DNA of 64,000 bases. It comes from Omphiscola glabra. Its lineage: Eukaryota > Mollusca > Gastropoda > Lymnaeidae. Location: positions 28,492,049 to 28,556,048 of the forward strand of contig OZ024801.1 in the NCBI GenBank assembly GCA_964017045.1, written 5' to 3'. Below the pieces are notes generated by a model. The model did not search any database, was not told the origin of the DNA, and was given only the letters and a program-made list of their open reading frames with translations. Shown here piece after piece: positions 11,501 through 22,219 of this stretch. The translations under genes and the position numbers were made by a program. Numbering within the stretch: position 1 is the first letter of the stretch; the number at the start of each line of letters is the position of its first letter.

Positions 11501-12156
11501 TAGTGGTTTAAGATAAAGACGACAGGGGAACTCTACTAAATAAGATAAGCATTTCTATTGATTGTGAGGTGATGTTAAGTCAAAGTAATGGATTGAAAGT
11601 AGAGACTCGATAAAGTATTGTTCATCTCTGTTGAACGTTGGATTCCATTTGCGGCTTTCATTTTAATTACAAAGTCCCGTATATTTTTTTTTTCGTTCGA
11701 GCTTTTTTTTTTTTTTTTTTTTTAAATTGAAAGGAAATAAAAAAAAAGTGGTTACCTTTAAGTGTGTTCTGTATTTAATTACACTCACCGTCCAATGAAA
11801 TTTTTATAAATATTTTTTCCCTCCCTTTTTACGCAAGCTGTTCCTCCGTCATCTTGATCGTTGTGGGTTCCACACCGCTGCTTGCCATTTTATATCTGGC
11901 CTAGGATTTCCTTATCGTATGGCGTATCCTCTGAGCCTTCTTTCCAAAAAATTCTTGCTCCATTGATATTTGTACTGTAATCTCCACCCACTGCTGTATT
12001 TTTTTTTAGGGGGGGAATTTTGTGGAACCACCTTATGCTAAGGATGCTACGCAGTCAACCATTAACCATACTGTGAAGTCTTTTCCAAAAATACAACCAA
12101 AAAAATATACTCAAAAGCTTCCGGGGGTGACCTAAGACCAACAACAGGATATATAC
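11501..12156. other. AT-rich intergenic DNA
   Basis: Poly-T tracts at 11705-11725 and nothing else recognisable. Confidence 0.5.
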
Positions 12157-12723
12157 TGTTAAGTACCGCTATATTGTATAGAATTTAATCTCTTATTTTA
12201 CTCTATGGCTCGTGTCAAACAGCACACAACAAATGACGATACCATTCAATATATACTGTAATAAAGAACGATACCAAAACAAGGGCTAAATACAAATAAT
12301 TATTTATTAAGTCAGATTAAAAAGTACACAATCAAATAGAATAAAACTAAGGCTGTTGACTTACAGTGCGGCAATGAACTTGTACCGCTACAATGGTGGA
12401 AGGTGCATGCACATACACAGTAAATATAACGTACAATATCTACGATCAGTGCAGTAACGTAATCGCAAAACCCTGTCTCTCTCTCTCTCTGTGTCTGGCA
12501 GTCTCTAACTAGCTATCTGTCGATCGGCTTATTTATAGTCTTTATGAGAGACTTTTCCAGAAAGGGGTTCGGCATTGTTTCTGTACCTCGACCCGTCTCG
12601 TAAGTTCTAAAGAAATCTAATTCTAAAAAACTGTAGACTGTGTTTACGTGTAGTCAAGGTCAAGGGAGACAATTTGTGATTAAACAACACCCACCACCAC
12701 CCTCACCCAAACATTCTCTTACA
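12157..12723 (-). mobile_element. Probable solo LTR of an LTR retrotransposon
   Basis: On the minus strand the 567-bp segment begins tgtaag and ends cttaaca. It has a TATA-like tataaata (at about 12530-12540) in the first half and an aataaa polyadenylation signal (near 12300) in the second half. This is the standard U3-R-U5 order. No primer-binding site or polypurine tract is obvious beside it, and no coding region is attached, so a solo LTR fits best. I could not see a clean 4-6-bp target duplication, which lowers confidence. Confidence 0.58.
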
Positions 12724-12726
12724 AAA

Positions 12727-12830
12727 ATCAGTCAAAGATGACAAACATTTTCTGACACAAACCATAGTCAAACATGACAAACATTTTCTGACACAAAATA
12801 TAGTCAAGCATAATCAACATTCTTGGCAAA
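12727..12830. repeat. ~40-bp direct repeat, 2-3 copies
   Basis: Repeats of tagtcaaacatgacaaacat followed by tttctgacacaaa. Confidence 0.75.
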
Positions 12831-13802
12831 ATAAAATGTTAATTTTTTAAAATTTATTTTGCAGAACCTATAATTTTGTTAAATAATTATCAAAATTCAG
12901 CATGCAAAATTTTATTCTTATTAAAATCATGGAATGTAAATAATCTGTTGTTGTTGATTTTTTTTTTTTAAAAAGGCTTTTATCGTTTAGGATATTAAAA
13001 ATAATCTGTAATTATTCTTTTAAAAAATATATAACTTAATACATATGTTTTGATGACCATATTAACTCTTTAAAACCATATCTAGTTGCTGTTGTTGTGT
13101 TTTAAGTTAGCGTAAATCTTTGAACTTGCTGTGGCAAAATTTATAATGATTCAAAACTGCTTCATGTATTTGATTTTTTTTCCCCGTCATTTCTGTGCAT
13201 TGTCCTCTAATCTGATCTATCTACTCCCTTATATATTCCCATATGTCTTTGTTATAATCATCAACTAACACAGCTGGACAAACTTCAATCTGCCTAAATT
13301 GTCTTTACGTAAACGGAAAATTTTTTTTTCCTGAAAATGGTATACATTTTTCAAAAATAATAATAGATAATGTTAATTGGAACTTTAAATGAATTTGATT
13401 TCTGCATAAGAGTAGATAATATGTTGCTCCATCACAGAACAATCCCTAAAAAAATCGTTTAAAAAAGGATCTGTATATAAATAAAACTGACAATAAAAAT
13501 ACCACAACGAAAAGGTGGGCGTCAGGTGGTTTAAAAAAACGGAAAGTATATAAATATATTATTATAAAAGTGAACATTATACTACACATAAAATACATCA
13601 TACTATATATACCAGCGTGCTTCCCCGTGTGATAGGAAATCTAAATAAAAGCACTTAAAGCCAATAGTGTCACAAATGGAGACAAGTTCTAAGTATATGA
13701 CGACAGATTTTGCGCTTGAGAAAAAGAAATCTAAGATGTCTTGTGTATCTAGGCGCTGATATGGTTCTATACATGCTATTATATTTTTTTTAAATTTCAT
13801 TT
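12831..13802. other. AT-rich intergenic DNA
   Basis: About 970 bp with homopolymer runs. No gene or repeat family was recognised. Confidence 0.5.
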
Positions 13803-13814
13803 ACTTGTATCAAT

Positions 13815-14393
13815 GTCGCATAAGAGATGGAATCGGTGGGCCGTCGAGCGTGAGCTCTTAATGCCCCCCCCCCGGCGCTCCCCCACACAAACCAGAGCAC
13901 TGAAGGACTTAACCCGACTCCAGCCCGTGCAGGAGGGCGCCGGGAACCTCCCCCTTGACCTAGAGGAGGCCCGGTCGACCGAGGACGCTGCGTTTAAAGC
14001 GTCCGCAGTTAACTCTCTGTGGGTCAGGACGGCTTTGCTTCCACTCCGGTGGTTTGGTGTTGCGTTACCAATCCCCACCGCCCAGGGAGTCTTTCGGTCG
14101 GGACGTTGGCAGTGGCGGGACGAAACGGTTGCCTAGGGGCGGCTTTCTCACGGCCGCGTAGTTAAAATCATCGGCATGGGTTTTGAGGGCCACCCAAGCC
14201 TCATACCCATTAACAGCAACTAGTAATCATGTTAGTGGCAGCTCCCGTTGCGTTGGGAGTCATGCGTTTGGCCGGGGTTTTTTAGCTTCGGGTGGACAAG
14301 TCCCCCCTACTAGTCTGCCACGCCGCGAAGAGGCAAAACCCCATGTGGACGCCCCCGAATTTCTTCGAGGACGCGGTCGCTTACGCAACCCAG
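13815..14393 (+). mobile_element. GC-rich structured retroposon, copy 2 (unrecognised family)
   Basis: A 579-bp insert flanked by exact 12-bp direct repeats, acttgtatcaat, at 13803-13814 and 14394-14405. It is homologous to the minus strand of 9641-10352. It shares the 21-base core (14117-14137), which is followed directly by hairpin 14139-14143 with 14153-14157, then a longer stem 14173-14181 with 14192-14200. A third hairpin pairs 13983-13989 with 13998-14004. The stems differ in sequence from copy 1 but still pair. No coding capacity or poly(A) tail was seen. Confidence 0.75.
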
Positions 14394-14654
14394 ACTTGTA
14401 TCAATAAAAGATCCTATTGTGATCTATCTTATCTTATCTTATTTCAGTAATATTAATTTATCGTCAGTTTCCTGTGTGGTTTCCACAAAATTTGACTTTA
14501 ACTTTAAGTTAGAAATTCTAATTTGTGTCATTTTCCTTTATTGCAAGGAGTACAAAATATTTTTAAGTTGGGCAAAGGCTCCTCTTGTCTTTTGTATTCT
14601 AGTCCTGACATCCGAATTAGGTCCCATATCCTTACTAACTGTAATTCCTTGATA

Positions 14655-15390
14655 TCAGCATCACTAATACATCCCTGAAATCTGCTTCAGCTCCCACATA
14701 AATACTAACTAAACTTCCTTGACATCTACCTCAGCTCCAACATCAATACTAACTGTTCTTCCTTGACATCTGTCTAAGCTCCAACATGCTTAATAAATTT
14801 AACTTGATATCTGCATTAGCTATACATCCTTTAAACTGCCTAACATCCTTACTAGCTATACTTCCTTGACATCTGCCTCTGCTCCAAGTTCATTACTAAG
14901 AATACTTCCTTGATATCTGCCTTAGATCCTCCATCCTTACTAACTATACTTCCTTGATATCTGCCTTAGATCCTCCATCCTTACTAACTATACTTCCTTG
15001 ATATCTGCCTTAGATCCTCCATCCATACTAACTATACTTCCTTGATATCTGCCTTGGATCCTCAATCCTTACTAACTATACTTCCTTGATATCTGCCTTA
15101 GATCCTCAATCCTTACTAACTATACTTCCTTGATATCTGCCTTAGATCCTCAATCCTTACTAACTATACTTCCTTGATATCTGCCTTAGATCCTCAATCC
15201 TTACTAACTATACTTCCTTGATATCTGCCTTAGATCCTCAATCCTTACTAACTATACTTCCTTGATATCCTCCTCCGTTCCTACATCCAAACTAACTATA
15301 CTTCTTTGAGATCTGCCTCTGCTCCCAAATAATTACTAACTATAATTCCTTGATATATCACAGATCCCACATCCTATCTTACTATACTTC
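14655..15390. repeat. 44-bp minisatellite, ~16 copies
   Basis: Units of ctaactatacttccttgata then tctgccttagatcctcaatcctta. Central copies (14910-15260) are nearly identical and edge copies are diverged, as expected when expansion occurs in the middle of an array. Confidence 0.92.
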
Positions 15391-16190
15391 CTAATGCGAA
15401 ATGTGGTTACAAAAGATCTGTCGCGTCTGTAAGTGTGTGATATGGAGACAGGAATGAAGAAATGATAAACTCATTGCTTTGACAAAATGAAATCAATTAC
15501 ATAAAATCAAAAAAAGTAAGAGGAATTACTTTTAAAGCTTTTTCCCCAACTTTAATTCAACTAATTTTTAAATACATTACAGTTCGTTTAAGCCGTGCAA
15601 TGAAAATATAAAGGGGAAATATAAAATTATGACAATATGATTATAGGCCCACTTGTCATAAATATAGACTGGTTTGTCGATACCAAATATATATTTATTT
15701 ATAAATAAATATATATACATATGTGTCTGTGTGTATAAACATTTTAAACTCAAATGCTTACTTAACATTGACTTCAGACCTTTTTTTAAAATAATAAAAC
15801 AACAATTATTAAGTTATCTAAATACAGTAAGCATACAGTAAGCATCAAGAGTGAAAGGGCCGAAACTCCCGCATCCTGAACCCGTACCTGAGGTTTGCCA
15901 ACGGTGCAGATCTCTAGTCGTGATGTGCTCACCGTAGACTTACGTAAAATAGGGTTTCCGGGTGTAGTTGAAATTGCTGTCTCGGCGGAGGGAAACTCTC
16001 CATATATCTGACCACTAAATTTCCCAGTAATTGTATTCATTAGGATTCTTTAGCATACAGTGAAACAAAATCCTGCAAAATAGACTATGGATGTATGTTT
16101 TTAAAAAATCGATTCTTGGTCCATGAAATCAAACATGTTACATACCATTATGCGCTGACCTCATAACTTCCACCAATCGGTTCACTTTAC
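15391..16190. other. AT-rich intergenic DNA
   Basis: No gene recognised. Weak, isolated open frames on the minus strand (15577-15768 and 15786-16040) show no motif. Confidence 0.5.
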
Positions 16191-16363
16191 CAGGCCCTCG
16201 CCTAGGAAGGGGGGGGGGCATCCATGCCATTATAAAGGGGCCCGAGTTAGATAGGGGCCCGCCCTTTTTCGAGTTTTTAAAATATGCACACATGTTTGAA
16301 ACACGAAAGGGGCCCAAACTCTGTCAGCTGCCTGGGGCCCATAATTTTCTAGGTGCAGGTCTG
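16191..16363. mobile_element. hAT-like MITE with ggggccc blocks
   Basis: Starts caggccctcgcctaggaa and ends tttctaggtgcaggtctg, which are imperfect inverted repeats. Internal ggggccc blocks are mirrored. Target duplications are not clear. Confidence 0.6.
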
Positions 16364-16495
16364 ACTTCATACCCGTTCCTGTGTTGGAGAAAGGGGGTAT
16401 CTGCTCTTTAATTATAAAAATTAATTATTGTTATATTTCATTTAGAAATTTCCAAAAATATTTTTTTAAAATCGTTATAACATTAAGAAAACAGA

Positions 16496-16755
16496 CCCAA
16501 AATACTTCTGAAAAATGGACAAATACATCTGAAAAATAGACAATTACTTCTGAAAAATGGACAAATACTTCTGAAAAATGGACAAATACTTCTGAAAAAT
16601 GGACAAATACTTCTGAAAAATGGACTAATACTTCTGAAAAATGGACAAATACTTCTGAAAAATGGACAAATACTTCTGAAAAATGGACAAATACTTCTGA
16701 AAAAATGGACAAATTCTTCTGAAAAATGGACAAATTCTTCTGAAAAATAGACAAG
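16496..16755. repeat. 21-bp minisatellite, ~12 copies
   Basis: Units of tggacaaatacttctgaaaaa. Since 21 is a multiple of three, minus-strand frames stay open across it; these are not genes. Confidence 0.93.
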
Positions 16756-17787
16756 TACTAATCCTAGGTGTTTGAATTTATTCACCTTTTCAAAAGTCTG
16801 GCTTCTAATTTTAATGGCTTCATTAGTCCGTTCTTCTCTCATCATAGTCAGGTATTTTTTATTTTTTTTTAGATGTTAACGTCCAGCCCTGCTCGTAATG
16901 ATGAGTCTTCTAATTCAATAACGTTTTTTGACCAGTAAATGTGGGCAAGTCCTGCAACAAATTCGGGATCATTGTTTGTCCCAAATTGAGATGGAAGGGT
17001 GGATTTTTTACACCATTAGGGGACAATGATGTTTATGTCTGGGTTATTCAGAAGTATTTGTATTTGTCCATGCACTAAGCCTATTTAGAACAGGAGCCTT
17101 AGCTAAGTTAATAGAGCAAATAATAAAATATATAAAAATCTCTAGTGCTGCATTGCAAGAAATTCAATGGAAAAAATACAGACATCCTCATGACAAAAAC
17201 TATATTATATTTTATAGTTGCAACAACACTAACACTCTGGGAAGAAAGGAGCCGTCAGTGTAGTCATCAGTTTTAAACCAGAGAATGAAATGTTTCGCTC
17301 TTTTCGCGTGCGAGGGAAAATGTCTAATATATTATTTATAAGTGTTCATGCTCCAACCGAAGATGCAGAAGGTCAGATCAAAGAATCCTTGTATGAGACA
17401 CTGAAATAAATTCTATGATTATGGACCATGAAATGATATTAAAAGAGAGATTAGCGACTTTAAGGCCAAAACTAGGGAAATAAAATATATTTATGCCAAT
17501 CATTGGTAAGGAGAGTTCACATGACGAATCCAATGACCATGGGATCCGACTCATAGACTTTGTTTCGGGAAACAATATACATAAAGTTTCTTGGAACTCA
17601 CCATCTGGAAACACCCATAAACAAATTGACCATGTTCTAATCGATCTGAGGCATGGATCAGACATACGATACTTAAGAAACCATCGACGAGCAGATACAG
17701 ACTCTGATCATTTACTCAAAAGAGTTAAATATAAGCGGATAATAATAAGCAGGACATAATGGCCGAAATCATTAATAGAAAAACGAT

Positions 17788-17862
17788 ATAATAATAATAA
17801 TAATAACGTTCATTTGAAAAATCACGCTTCATCCCCAAAGGCTCGAAGCGCGGTACAAAAAA
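17788..17862 (-). mobile_element. CR1/L2-type LINE 3' tail nested in another LINE
   Basis: Seventy-five bases match the 3' end of the family at 223-719 (aaatcacgcttcatccccaa then ggctcgaagcgcggtac) with an (ATA/TAA)n tail. It is an extreme 5' truncation inserted between the endonuclease and linker parts of the host LINE. Confidence 0.88.
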
Positions 17863-19037
17863 ATATGATTGCAGCAGACGCACCAAAGACTGAATGAAGC
17901 CGAAGCAGAACTAGAAACACCAAAGGAGGAAATAAGCAGTGACAGTGAACGTATAGGAACAGATGGACATGATGAAAATGGCATTAAAAGATCTGCAGAA
18001 AACTTTGTAAGGTTTTAACAAACTAACAGCAGAGTAGAGTGGTTTGATTATCGATGCAGGGAGACTGTCGAAGAAAGGAACAAGGCACGAAGGACCACGA
18101 TACAAAGAAAAACCAGAAATTCGAGAAACAAGGGAAGACGTAAGGAAATCTACGAACATGTGTAGGAAGAAAAAAAAGGAATGGGGGAAAAGCTGAACCT
18201 AATGAAATAGAAGACTTATCAAGGGAGTGAAATACTAGAGGAATGTACAAGCATGTAAAAAACGTAAAGAATGGATATCAAGCCAGACCTCAAATGTGTG
18301 AGAGCAAAGAGGGAGAATCAATGTGCGAAAAATACTAAAGTGCTGTAGAGGTCGGCTGAATATTTTGAGGGAATACTAAATGCAGACAGTGAACAAGTTG
18401 AAGATTATTAATCACCCCATAGAGGATCAGACCCTTTAAAAAAAGTTTGTAAGAAACTACCGAAGTAATCAATGCAATGAAAAACCACAGTGCCCGTGGA
18501 GAATATCTCAACTAAGCAGAAGTTATTAAAGAAGGAGGAAGTCGACTATACACTGAGACAAATAAACTTTTAACTAAGAAAAAATTCCAAATTCAATGCA
18601 GAAATTATTTTTTAAATGTCCCTATTAAAAATGTAACATCAAAATACTGACACAACTAATTGCCAAGAAACTATAACCGTACACTGAACAAACACTAGGT
18701 GACCATCAAAGTGAATTTCAGACAAAACAGATCAAGGACTGTTCAGATTATCACCATCAGATGCCTATTAGAGAAATAATATTTCAGTGCATCAATTCTA
18801 TGTTGACTATACAAATGGTCTACGATAGCATCAAAGGAAATGTCCATACGAGACTCTGCAGGAGTTTGGCAAACCCAACAAACTGACAAGACTGATACAT
18901 AAACCATTAAACAACTCAAAAAGGAAAGTCGAAGTTCAGGGCGAATAATATTCAAAGGAAGCAACTCATATTCCAGTAGTCACAAAATATTCAAAAATAA
19001 AAACAGTACAAAGAAACAAAAAAAGATATTTTCTGAA

Positions 19038-19209
19038 ATTTTCATTAGAATCTGGCACCTGTTTTGTTAGATTCATCTTCTCAGGAATCCCATATTTTTT
19101 TCGAACGTTGATTGTCGCATTTCGTATTTTGACTTTTAAGCTCAGAGAGCTGCTCAATGCTGGCGATCATCGTTGTCGAGGTCCTGAATTTCGACGAGGC
19201 TCGTAAACT
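19038..19209 (-). pseudogene. Receptor 2 loop-3 gene fragment inside a LINE
   Basis: These 172 bases match receptor 2 at 20664-20834 with about six substitutions and one single-base indel. The copied part encodes the end of TM5 and most of intracellular loop 3 (minus-strand peptide includes KYGIPEKMNLTKQVPDSNEN). A one-base T insertion shifts the frame, so it cannot be translated like the parent. LINE RT sequence lies on both sides (VEVQGE before, ERVLRKI after), and the LINE segment normally found between them is missing. Confidence 0.9.
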
Positions 19210-19363
19210 ATGTGTAAAATGTCAGTCAGACGACTTGTAACATTCTCAAGTGAAACAACAGAAAACCTATTAAACTTACAAGAGAGAGTTCTCCGGAAAA
19301 TACAGTGTCCAACAAATGATGAATATGGATGGAGAATACGAACCAACCAGGAATCGTTTAGAC

Positions 19364-19559
19364 CAGCGGTTCTCAACCTGTGGGTCGCGACCCCATTGGG
19401 GGTCGCAAGACTCTTTCCCAGGGGTCGCCTAAGACCACCTGAAAACACACATATGCTCTATAGTTATGAAGTATAACCAAAATAATATTGTGGCTGGGGG
19501 TCGCCACAACACGATGAAATGTATTAAAGGGTCGCGGCCATAGGAAGGTTAAGAACCAC
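19364..19559 (+). mobile_element. SPIN-like hAT MITE, copy C, inside the LINE
   Basis: Begins cagcggttctcaacctgtgg then gtcgcgaccc, and ends gggtcgcggccataggaag then gttaagaaccaca. It interrupts the decayed LINE between ERVLRKI and the C-terminal part. The target duplication is unclear. Confidence 0.88.
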
Positions 19560-19665
19560 AGAAGTATTACAAAAGGGCAGGCTATGATTGGTAGGACACT
19601 TGAAAGAATGCACATGACAGTGGAGTAAAGAGTGGGTACCAAAGCTAGAGGAAATGGACTCAAAA

Positions 19666-19818
19666 GCAGACCTAGGCTTAGATGGCAGACCTAAGCTTAG
19701 ATGGCAGACCTAGGCTTAGATGGCAGACCTAGGCTTAGATGGCAGACCTAGGCTTAGATGGCAGACCTAGGCTTAGATGGCAGACCTAGGCTTAGATGGC
19801 AGACCTAGGCTTAGATGG
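19666..19818 (+). repeat. 19-bp minisatellite born inside a LINE ORF
   Basis: About eight units of gcagacctaggcttagatg, starting at 19666, 19685, 19704 and so on. Single-copy LINE homologues encode a GRPxxR-WxDD motif at this place (compare the copy at 37.4 kb), so the array is a local expansion of LINE coding sequence. Confidence 0.9.
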
Positions 19819-20309
19819 ATGGATGATGTGGAAAAAGATCTACAGCAGCTGGGAATCCAAGCATGGAAAAGAAAAGCATAAGTTAGGTCTGAGCGGAAGG
19901 AAGTGGTGAGACAAGTTAAAGCCCTGCATGGGATGTAGTGTAACGGGGATGGATAGTTAAACATCTCGCAACCTCTATCCTAATTGTATTGTTATTTTCT
20001 TGCTTGAATCTTGTACTTCCTGTTAGAAGTTTTAGACAACTTCCGGTCTCCTTCATAACAAAAGACAAGCTAAGTTTCAATTTTCTGATTTTCTTTTTGT
20101 TTTGACCGCTGATGAAGCTTTTGGCTGACACATTCCTTTTAATTTTCAATTTGTTTCAAATTCTTTTGTTTGCTTTCTAATACCTTGTTCTGCCATTTTC
20201 TTCACATGACTTGCACACAGTCCCTCATAAATTAAACTTAAAAGTATAGTAATTTATGGATCACCCGAACACAATAATGGAGCATGTCTCTCTTGTTCTA
20301 CGTGGGAAC

Positions 20310-21500
20310 CTACTTAAGGCCAAATCCGAACATGGAGAGCAGCGTCGACCTAAACCGCGTGTTAAACGTGAGGTATACGAACATGTTGCACGAGACGTGA
20401 AGGGATTCCACCAATATCCTGAACTCGTTGGTCATGAGGTAAGTGTTCTCATACACGCCGTACAGGCTGTAGTCCGGGATGCACAGAATGACGTAGTAGT
20501 TCAAAAGTTTGAACGTGTTGCACGAGACGAACATGACGGCCACAAAGGTTGTAGACTTTATGGCTTGTAATTCTTTACTTGAAGTATTCTTAACCGGCCG
20601 AGCGGCCGACTTCATATCTGCATCCTTGATCGTAATGACATCTGATTTTGTTTTTTCCACGATATTTTCATTAGAATCTGGCACCTGTTTTGTTAGATTC
20701 ATCTTGTCAGGAATCCCATATTTTTTCGAACGCTGATTGCCGCACTTTGTATTTTGACTTTTAAGCTCAGAGAGCTGCTCAATGCTGGCGATCATCGTTG
20801 TCGAGGTCCTGAATTTCGACGACGCTCGTAAACTTGAAGCGAGGATGATCACGCAAAATATGACTGTAAACTGACATGTGGTGGTGAACACTAAAGCCAG
20901 GAGCCCTACAGCGGAGAATATCACGCCTCGATTGTCTGATGTCCATAACTTAAAGAGAGTTTTATTGGTAGCCGGGTCAAACTCACCGGGCAGTCCCTGG
21001 CTGGCGAAGATCGGGATGTAGAGCGTGAAGAACATGAGTGAAATCGCCGTCAGGATAACAGTCGTGCGTGTCGTCGTGAACGTGTTTTTGAAGCGGAAAG
21101 GCAGCGCAACGCACCAGCACTTCTGCACCGCGATGAACGTCGTGATGCCCTGCGAGATGTCGTAAAACGAGCCGTAGTAGAACGCCATCAGCCAGCAGAG
21201 GCCTTTCCCGTCCACCTGATAGCGCTCCCAGAGGATCTCTTTGAACATCATGGCGGCGTCCTCCACGATCAGCAGCAGCACGCACATCAAGTCCGAGCAC
21301 GAGAGCACGAAGAAGCATATGCTGATGCTGTCTTTCAACCTGAGCTTCAGGTAGATGATGATGTTGATGATGTTGGCGATCAGACCGAGCAGGTACACCG
21401 GTGGCTGAATTATCGCCCCGAACACGTAGATGGCGAAGTCTACGGATTCTTTTGATGTGAAGTCAACAAGAGTTATCTTTACCACATCCGTGGCGTTCAT
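20310..21500 (-). CDS. Chemosensory-type GPCR, receptor 2
   Basis: A 396-residue seven-transmembrane receptor in one exon. The start is set at the ATG at 21500 (MNATDVVK), because the other copies open the same way; the frame stays open a few codons upstream without another ATG. Family signatures are FFVLSCSDL in TM2, SQGITTFIAVQKCWCVALPF in TM3, TTTCQFTVIFC in TM5, SSKELQAIKSTTF entering TM6, FKLLNYYVILC in TM6 and SCNMFVYLTFNTRFRSTLL in TM7 and the tail. Sequons are at N2 and NKT in loop 2. It ends shortly after TM7 (MFGFGLK) and lacks the extension seen in receptors 1 and 5. A fragment of its third-loop coding sequence was copied 1.5 kb away. Likely a sensory receptor; ligand and G protein unknown. 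Confidence 0.93.
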   Translation of the reverse strand: MNATDVVKITLVDFTSKESVDFAIYVFGAIIQPPVYLLGLIANIINIIIYLKLRLKDSISICFFVLSCSDLMCVLLLIVEDAAMMFKEILWERYQVDGKGLCWLMAFYYGSFYDISQGITTFIAVQKCWCVALPFRFKNTFTTTRTTVILTAISLMFFTLYIPIFASQGLPGEFDPATNKTLFKLWTSDNRGVIFSAVGLLALVFTTTCQFTVIFCVIILASSLRASSKFRTSTTMIASIEQLSELKSQNTKCGNQRSKKYGIPDKMNLTKQVPDSNENIVEKTKSDVITIKDADMKSAARPVKNTSSKELQAIKSTTFVAVMFVSCNTFKLLNYYVILCIPDYSLYGVYENTYLMTNEFRILVESLHVSCNMFVYLTFNTRFRSTLLSMFGFGLK

Positions 21501-22068
21501 TTCTTTGTATGCTTTGTATTTCTTCAGAAGCAAATAGTGTGCAGAGTTTTCAGAACGTCAATTGAAGAGGTTAAAAAAAAAAGTAGTGTCTGTCTTGTGT
21601 TCCTTTTTCTGAAAAGTAATTAGAATGAAAAAAAAAAGCAAATAAGTATGTGGCTAAAAAAAATCCCTACCTACTGTTTAAAAAAAAAATTAATTAAAAA
21701 ATAAATTTAAATTATTAAAATAAAAGCGTTTGAACATTTTGTTTCGCTTATTTCACTGTTCCTAACTCATAATTACAAAAGAACAAATTATCGACAAGGA
21801 AAAGTGGTTCACCGTAAACTAATTCATACTCGAGTGACATTATAATACTTTAATTAATGAACGTGTGCGCCAAGTCATCAGGACATCAACGTAAATGAAT
21901 CTGGACGATAGTGTCCTAAAATTTTGTCACAACAGCAAAAAGAATGGAGAGTTATAATTTGAAACAATTCTTTAAAAGGAGACACATTTCAATATTGCGG
22001 CCTTTAAATTTCACAAATAGTATGGAGAATGTATCATAAATTGTGTATGTACAAAGTCGTACTGTTCT
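21501..22068. other. 5' flank of receptor 2
   Basis: AT-rich sequence. No convincing promoter motif or splice site could be picked out by eye. Confidence 0.4.
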
Positions 22069-22219
22069 CTTAGGGTTTAGGTTGGGGATAGGGTTAAGGT
22101 TAGGATTAGATTTGGGGTTAGGGTTAGGGTTACGGTTAGGGTTAAGGTTAGGGTTATGGTTAGGGTTTGGGTTACTTTTAAGGTTAGGGTTAGGGCTAGT
22201 GTTAGGGTTTGGGTTATGG
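22069..22219 (+). repeat. Degenerate interstitial telomere-like repeat
   Basis: About 150 bp of ttaggg-type hexamers with many variants (ttaaggt, tttggg, ttacgg). TTAGGG is the usual molluscan telomere repeat. The degeneracy and unique DNA on both sides indicate an internal relic. Confidence 0.85.

Larger units (their letters stand above)
17130..19950 (+). mobile_element. Decayed LINE with endonuclease and RT remnants
   Basis: The plus strand carries LINE ORF2 pieces in the normal order but different frames. An endonuclease part shows ALQEIQWK (about 17150), ISVHAPTED (17340) and NQIDHVLID-like KQIDHVLIDLRHGSD (17620) followed by RADTDSDH. A linker shows CRRKKKEW (about 18160). RT fragments follow: NHSARGEY for NHxAPGED (18480), LGDHQSEF (18690), HQFYVDY (18790) and LNNSKRKVEVQGE (18905). 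The C-terminal part shows ERVLRKIQCPTNDE (19280) and DVEKDLQQLGIQAWKRKA ending KALHGM-stop (19935). The catalytic YADD region is gone; a receptor-gene fragment sits there. Nested inside are an L2 tail, a SPIN copy and a 19-bp minisatellite. It is inactive. The clade is RTE-like or I-like; I cannot decide. Confidence 0.85.

Noticed and set aside
16431..16845. Phe/Ser/Val-rich minus-strand proteins
   Set aside because: These are frames through a 21-bp minisatellite whose period is a multiple of three.
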